Source: Holophagae bacterium (lineage in GTDB: Bacteria; Acidobacteriota; Thermoanaerobaculia; Thermoanaerobaculales; Sulfomarinibacteraceae). Taken from it: a stretch of DNA of 40,523 nucleotides. Numbering within the stretch: position 1 is the stretch's first letter; each line of letters begins with the position of its first letter. Positions 36,338 to 40,523 of the stretch are shown here, one piece after another. The notes beneath the pieces were generated by a model. That model did not search any database. It saw nothing but the letters and a program-made list of their open reading frames with translations, and was not told the origin of the DNA. Made by a program: the position numbers and the translations under genes. The DNA lies in the NCBI GenBank assembly GCA_003105185.1, contig PQAJ01000034.1, positions 1 through 40,523 of the forward strand, read 5' to 3'.

Positions 36338-37260
36338 CCGGGATGGTCGGATCCGACCACCGGCACGCGGGCGGGGTCCCCTAACAGCAACGCCGGATCG
36401 ACGCGTGCGCCGTGCCAGCGGACGCCGAAGTGAAGGTGGGGGCCGGTGACGCGGCCAGTCGATCCGACCGTGCCGATGACCTGACCGCGCTCGACGGCCT
36501 CGCCGTCGCGCACCTCGATGCGGTCGAGGTGGAAGTACATCGTGACCAGGTCACCGCCGTGGTCGATGAACACGCTGTTGCCGGAGAAGTAGAGGTCGCT
36601 GGCGATCGCCACCCGGCCGCGCTCTGCCGCAAGCACCGGCGTGCCCGTCGGCGCGCTGAGGTCGACCCCGCTGTGGGGGTCGCGCGGCTGGCCGTTGAAG
36701 ATCCGGCGCGAGCCGAAGCTCCTCCTGTTCGGCATCGGGGCGAGCGGCGGCCCCAGAGGGAGGCGGAACAACGGCGTCCCGCCGAGACTCCACACCGCGC
36801 CGACCCGCTCCGTCTCCCGGCGGATGCGACCGAGCTGATCAGCCGGGGGGTCGGCCATCTCGGGGGCCACCCGCAGGCGCTGGACGGCGTAGGGGTAGTC
36901 GGCAACGGTGACGATGAGCCGCTCGCTGCTGCCGAGCCGGACCCGCTCGAGCTCGAGCGGCCCCGCCTCCTGGAGCAGGTCGACGGCGAACCAGCAGGCG
37001 CCATCCCACGGAGGCCATTGGAGATCGCCGAGCTGGCAGCGGTCGATCCCGCGGCCCGGCCAGCGGACGACGCCCCCGGGTGCCACGCTCGACGCGGCGG
37101 CCGGCGCGCCGGTGGAGGTCGCGGCGCCAGGGCTACCGGCGGCCTCTCTCGCGGCCGGCCCGATCGCCGGCACCAGCAGCAGTACCGCGAGGGCGGCCGT
37201 AACTGTGAAGGGGGGCGCCGTGGGGGTCACTGGATCGCGCACGTGGTGCTCCCAATTCAC
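36334..37260 (-). CDS. M23 family metallopeptidase
   Basis: HSGVDLSAPTGTPVLAAERGRVAIASDLYFSGNSVFIDHGGDLVTMYFHLDRI...TGPHLHFGV. Confidence 0.93.
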   Translation of the reverse strand: MNWEHHVRDPVTPTAPPFTVTAALAVLLLVPAIGPAAREAAGSPGAATSTGAPAAASSVAPGGVVRWPGRGIDRCQLGDLQWPPWDGACWFAVDLLQEAGPLELERVRLGSSERLIVTVADYPYAVQRLRVAPEMADPPADQLGRIRRETERVGAVWSLGGTPLFRLPLGPPLAPMPNRRSFGSRRIFNGQPRDPHSGVDLSAPTGTPVLAAERGRVAIASDLYFSGNSVFIDHGGDLVTMYFHLDRIEVRDGEAVERGQVIGTVGSTGRVTGPHLHFGVRWHGARVDPALLLGDPARVPVVGSDHPG

Positions 37261-37624
37261 GCCGTCACACAGACCGAATCTTCACCGGTGTCGACCGCTC
37301 CCGTGGTTCGCCGCCAACCCGTCGTATCCGAAGGTGAGAGAACGTCGGCGCCGTTGACCGCAACGACCGCGACGCGACCGCTCCGGCTTCCGCCGAGCAA
37401 TCTGCGTGGTCGCCACCGGCGCCTCAAATCATGCTATCACGCGCGGGGGGCCGCGAGCGGGAAGCTTCGGGCAGCCACGGCGGTTGACGATGGCGAATGA
37501 GTGAACCACGTCACCACCGATCCGTACTCCCGGGATGACAGCCGCTGCGCGTGGGCTGAAGTTGAAACCGTGTTGCATCTTGGCATCTGAATTGCACAGA
37601 CGATTGCGGTGCGAAAGGGGGACC

Positions 37625-38221
37625 ATGACCATGAAGCGGATGACACTCTTGACTGTGCTGCTGGGGGCCGTCGTTGCGGCGTCGGCCTGCTCGAGCGCGG
37701 TGCCGACTGAAACTCCCGGCGTCGAGCAGCTCGGCCAGTACATCATGCGGCAGAACGGATCCGAAGCCGACGTCGTCGTCGGGTACAAGCACGCCGCCCA
37801 GTCCCTGGGTGACGAGTGGCTGCTGCTCGAGCTGGCCATCACTTCGCCTTCAGGCGAGTCGGCGAAATTCGAGCGAAAGAACATCTGGGTGCGGACTCCG
37901 GCGGGTGTGCAGGTGCCGGCAGCCAGCCAAAAGGCGTTCGGTGAGGCCTACGGGTCGATGCGCAACAAGATCGCCCAGGCCAATGTGGCGCGCGACCCGA
38001 TGGACTACTTCCCGCCCAACCGACTGCCGTGCGACCTCGACCTCTACGTGGCGCCGGGGGAAGGCGTCGCCTTCGATCAGGTGACCGTCAACCAGCGCCG
38101 CGCCTGCGAGGGCAAGCTCTTCTTCTACATTCCGGGCGGCGTGCAGCCCGGCAAGTACGTGCTCGGCATCGACCTCGAGGAGGACGAGATCCGCATCCCG
38201 TTCACGCTCGGGTCCGAGTGA
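37625..38221 (+). CDS. putative lipoprotein of unknown function
   Basis: signal peptide with lipobox-like VVAASAC|SS; SD GGGGACC near ATG. Confidence 0.65.
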   Translation: MTMKRMTLLTVLLGAVVAASACSSAVPTETPGVEQLGQYIMRQNGSEADVVVGYKHAAQSLGDEWLLLELAITSPSGESAKFERKNIWVRTPAGVQVPAASQKAFGEAYGSMRNKIAQANVARDPMDYFPPNRLPCDLDLYVAPGEGVAFDQVTVNQRRACEGKLFFYIPGGVQPGKYVLGIDLEEDEIRIPFTLGSE

Positions 38222-38250
38222 CGGCGCGCTGTCGAGCCGGCAAACCGTGA

Positions 38251-38290
38251 CCCTGCCCCCAGGGTTCGCACCCAGGGGGCAGGGCCTTTT
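38251..38290 (+). terminator. intrinsic terminator
   Basis: CCCTGCCCCC ... GGGGGCAGGG then CCTTTTTC. Confidence 0.85.
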
Positions 38291-38300
38291 TCGCATGGTC

Positions 38301-39719
38301 TCAGGGGAAGATCCCGCGGTCGGCGTAGGCGAGGGCGACCTTGTCGATGGCGTCGATCATCGACGCCGCGCGCAGGTCGTAGGCGCCGCCGCCGCGCTTG
38401 AAGATTTCGCGGATCTCGTGGTAGGCCTCGATCATTGTCTCCTCGAGGCCGGAGTTGACGAGGTCGATCTCCTCCGCGCCACGGGCGATCGACGAGATCT
38501 CCTGGTCGGAGAAGGCGCGGCCGGTCGCATGCTCGATCGCGGTCAGCAGCCTGCGGGCGGACTGCTCGTCGAAGCGCTTCTCGAGGCGTCCGAATCGAAC
38601 GTGCTCGAGGTTCTTCAGCCACTCGAAGTAGGACACCGTGACGCCGCCGGCATTGATGAAGGCATCCGGCAGGACCAGGACGCCGCGCTCGAAGAAGAGG
38701 TCGCTGGCCTCGGAGCTGGTCGGTCCGTTGGCGGCCTCGGCGATGATCTTCGCCTTGACGCGTGGGGCGTTGTCCATGGTGATCGCGTTCTCGAGCGCGG
38801 CGGGGACCAGGATGTCGCAGTCGAGCTCGAGCCCGAGCTCGCGGCTGGCCAGATCGGTGGCGCCAGGGAAGCCGAGGATCGAGCCGGTCTCACGGCGGTG
38901 GGCCATCAGGGCCTCGACGTCGATGCCGGTTCGCTTGGCGATCGCTCCCTCGTGCTCGATCGCGCCGACGATGACCGCACCACCGTCCTCCTGGAGGAAC
39001 TTGGCCGTGTGGTAGCCGACGTTGCCGAGGCCCTGGACGACCACCCGCTTGCCCTCGAGGCCGGGGGAAAGGCCGAGCCCGCGCATGTCCTCGGCGACGC
39101 TGCAGACCTCGCGCAAGCCGTAGAACACGCCCCTGCCGGTCGCTTCGACCCGGCCGTCGATGCCGCCCTCGGAAACCGGCTTGGCGGTGACGCAGCCGAG
39201 GGCGTTGATGTCGTGCGGCGCAAGGGTCGAGTAGGTGTCGGCGATCCACGCCATCTCGCGCGGACCGGTGCCGAAGTCGGGCGCCGGCACGTCGAGGCCC
39301 GGGCCGATGAAGTGCTTGTTGAACAGCTCGAAGGTGAAGCGCCGCGTGATCCGCTCGAGCTCGCCCTCGGAGTACTCGTGGGCGGCGATCCTGATGCCGC
39401 CTTTGGCGCCGCCGAAGGGCACGTTGACGATCGCGCACTTGTAGGTCATCAGCGCGGCCAGCGCCATCACCTCATCCTCGTTGACGGTCATGGCGTAGCG
39501 GATGCCGCCCTTGGTCGGGAGCTTGTGGTGGCTGTGTTCGGCTCGCCAGCCGTGCATCACCTGGATCGAGCCGTCGTCCCGCTTGATGGGAAAGGCGAAG
39601 TGAATCACGCTGTTGATCTGTTTGATCTGCTCGAGGATGCCGTGGGGGTGGTTGGTGAACGCGGCGGCCTTGTCGAAGTTGCGATTGACCTGATCGAAGA
39701 AGGTGAGCGGTTCGGACAC
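38301..39719 (-). CDS. gdhA: Glu/Leu/Phe/Val dehydrogenase (glutamate dehydrogenase)
   Basis: LPTKGGIRYAMTVNEDEVMALAALMTYKCAIVNVPFGGAKGGI; VVVQGLGNVGYHTAKFL; GTG start after GGGAGG. Confidence 0.95.
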   Translation of the reverse strand: MSEPLTFFDQVNRNFDKAAAFTNHPHGILEQIKQINSVIHFAFPIKRDDGSIQVMHGWRAEHSHHKLPTKGGIRYAMTVNEDEVMALAALMTYKCAIVNVPFGGAKGGIRIAAHEYSEGELERITRRFTFELFNKHFIGPGLDVPAPDFGTGPREMAWIADTYSTLAPHDINALGCVTAKPVSEGGIDGRVEATGRGVFYGLREVCSVAEDMRGLGLSPGLEGKRVVVQGLGNVGYHTAKFLQEDGGAVIVGAIEHEGAIAKRTGIDVEALMAHRRETGSILGFPGATDLASRELGLELDCDILVPAALENAITMDNAPRVKAKIIAEAANGPTSSEASDLFFERGVLVLPDAFINAGGVTVSYFEWLKNLEHVRFGRLEKRFDEQSARRLLTAIEHATGRAFSDQEISSIARGAEEIDLVNSGLEETMIEAYHEIREIFKRGGGAYDLRAASMIDAIDKVALAYADRGIFP

Positions 39720-39889
39720 GGTTGCCTCCCGTCGCGGGCGCATCGACTCACTGGTGAGCGCCGACTGCGGAGGACCGATGATAGCACCGGATTCGGTCGG
39801 AATTCGGGCCGTGGTCCCGACGCAGCTCGATGGTCACCAGCGGCATGGCGAGGGCGCTATCGGCGGCTCCCGGGCCGGCGGAGGGAAAC

Positions 39890-40507
39890 ATGGACAGGAT
39901 CTGGACGTTGATCATGCTGCTGGTTGTTGCGGGCGCTGGCCAGCTGGCCGCGCAGACGGCAGACCAGGACGAGCAGGGGGGCGGGAACATGATGCGGCGC
40001 ATCGAGGTCTACTCGGTCGAGCTCGGGCAGACCATCACCGTCGACGCGGTCGAGCTGTCAGACGCGGAGTGGCGCGAGAGGCTCACCGAGCAGCAGTACC
40101 AGGTGACGCGGCGGCAGGGGACCGAGCGGGCCTTCACGGGGCTGCTGCTCGACAACCACGGCGCGGGGGTGTATCGCTGCGCGGCCTGCGGCAACGACCT
40201 CTTCCTGTCGACCACCAAGTACGACTCGGGGAGCGGCTGGCCGAGCTTCTTCGCGCCGGTCGACCCCGCCAACGTTGACACCGAGATCGATCACTCGCTG
40301 GGGATTGTGCGGATCGAGGTCCGCTGCAGCCGCTGCGGCGCTCACCTCGGGCACGTCTTCGAGGACGGCCCTCGGCCGACCGGCCAGCGCTACTGCGTCA
40401 ATTCCGCCTCGCTGACCTTCACTTCGATGGAGGTGGGCGACCAGGGGGACGCGACCGCCGGCGACGGTGCCCACGCCCCCGCAAAGGCCAGCTGCGCGCC
40501 CGACTGA
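39890..40507 (+). CDS. msrB: peptide-methionine (R)-S-oxide reductase with signal peptide
   Basis: [54 protein letters not shown]-terminus [22 protein letters not shown]. Confidence 0.95.
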   Translation: MDRIWTLIMLLVVAGAGQLAAQTADQDEQGGGNMMRRIEVYSVELGQTITVDAVELSDAEWRERLTEQQYQVTRRQGTERAFTGLLLDNHGAGVYRCAACGNDLFLSTTKYDSGSGWPSFFAPVDPANVDTEIDHSLGIVRIEVRCSRCGAHLGHVFEDGPRPTGQRYCVNSASLTFTSMEVGDQGDATAGDGAHAPAKASCAPD

Positions 40508-40523
40508 TGTAGCGCCAGCCTGC

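Noticed and set aside
38247-39911. 554-aa plus-strand ORF antisense to gdhA
   Set aside because: Mirror ORF of a clear coding gene in high-GC DNA; composition and repeats are typical of antisense translation.
1-40523. CRISPR array, prophage or insertion sequence
   Set aside because: No regular repeat-spacer array, integrase, transposase or phage structural genes among the ORFs.
1-40523. tRNA or rRNA genes
   Set aside because: No convincing TTCRANNC T-loop/acceptor combination or rRNA signature noticed; a tRNAscan-SE run would settle it.

Overview
High-GC bacterial chromosomal window, mostly ordinary housekeeping and small-enzyme genes. Lipid A acyltransferase, lytic transglycosylase and MglA-type GTPase genes suggest a diderm; an Acidobacteriota-like or delta-proteobacterial-like origin is only a guess. 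Recognisable blocks: (a) 0.1-8.4 kb, a run of small enzymes and membrane proteins (methyltransferase, SRPBCC, DJ-1/PfpI, two VOC proteins, GNAT, hotdog thioesterase, cupin); (b) 8.6-14.6 kb, GT2, a TPR-like protein, a tiny CxxC protein, a TGS/ThrRS-like/uridine-kinase fusion, endonuclease III and an LpxL-type acyltransferase; (c) a 700+ aa GreA fusion, ChaN-PDZ, a LysM lytic transglycosylase and an MglA-like GTPase with a long C-terminal extension; (d) hrcA-grpE-dnaK-dnaJ-prmA-rsmE-tatD; (e) alr, GT2, PEGA, YqgE, ilvE, M23, gdhA and msrB. No tRNA, rRNA, CRISPR, transposase or prophage was seen. Most noteworthy: an orphan non-coding transcription unit at about 33030-33257 (TTGACA-N17-TACAAT promoter, 11-bp closing stem, strong intrinsic terminator, no ORF), followed by a repeat-rich region (33.3-35.1 kb) with diverged repeat copies around yqgE and a frameshifted duplicate of the 3' end of an SseB-like gene. 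Others are the GreA fusion, the kinase fusion with an altered ThrRS-like editing motif, and several -10 boxes lying 7-8 nt before ATG (possible leaderless mRNAs). All calls were made by eye from the sequence and ORF track; no searches were run.
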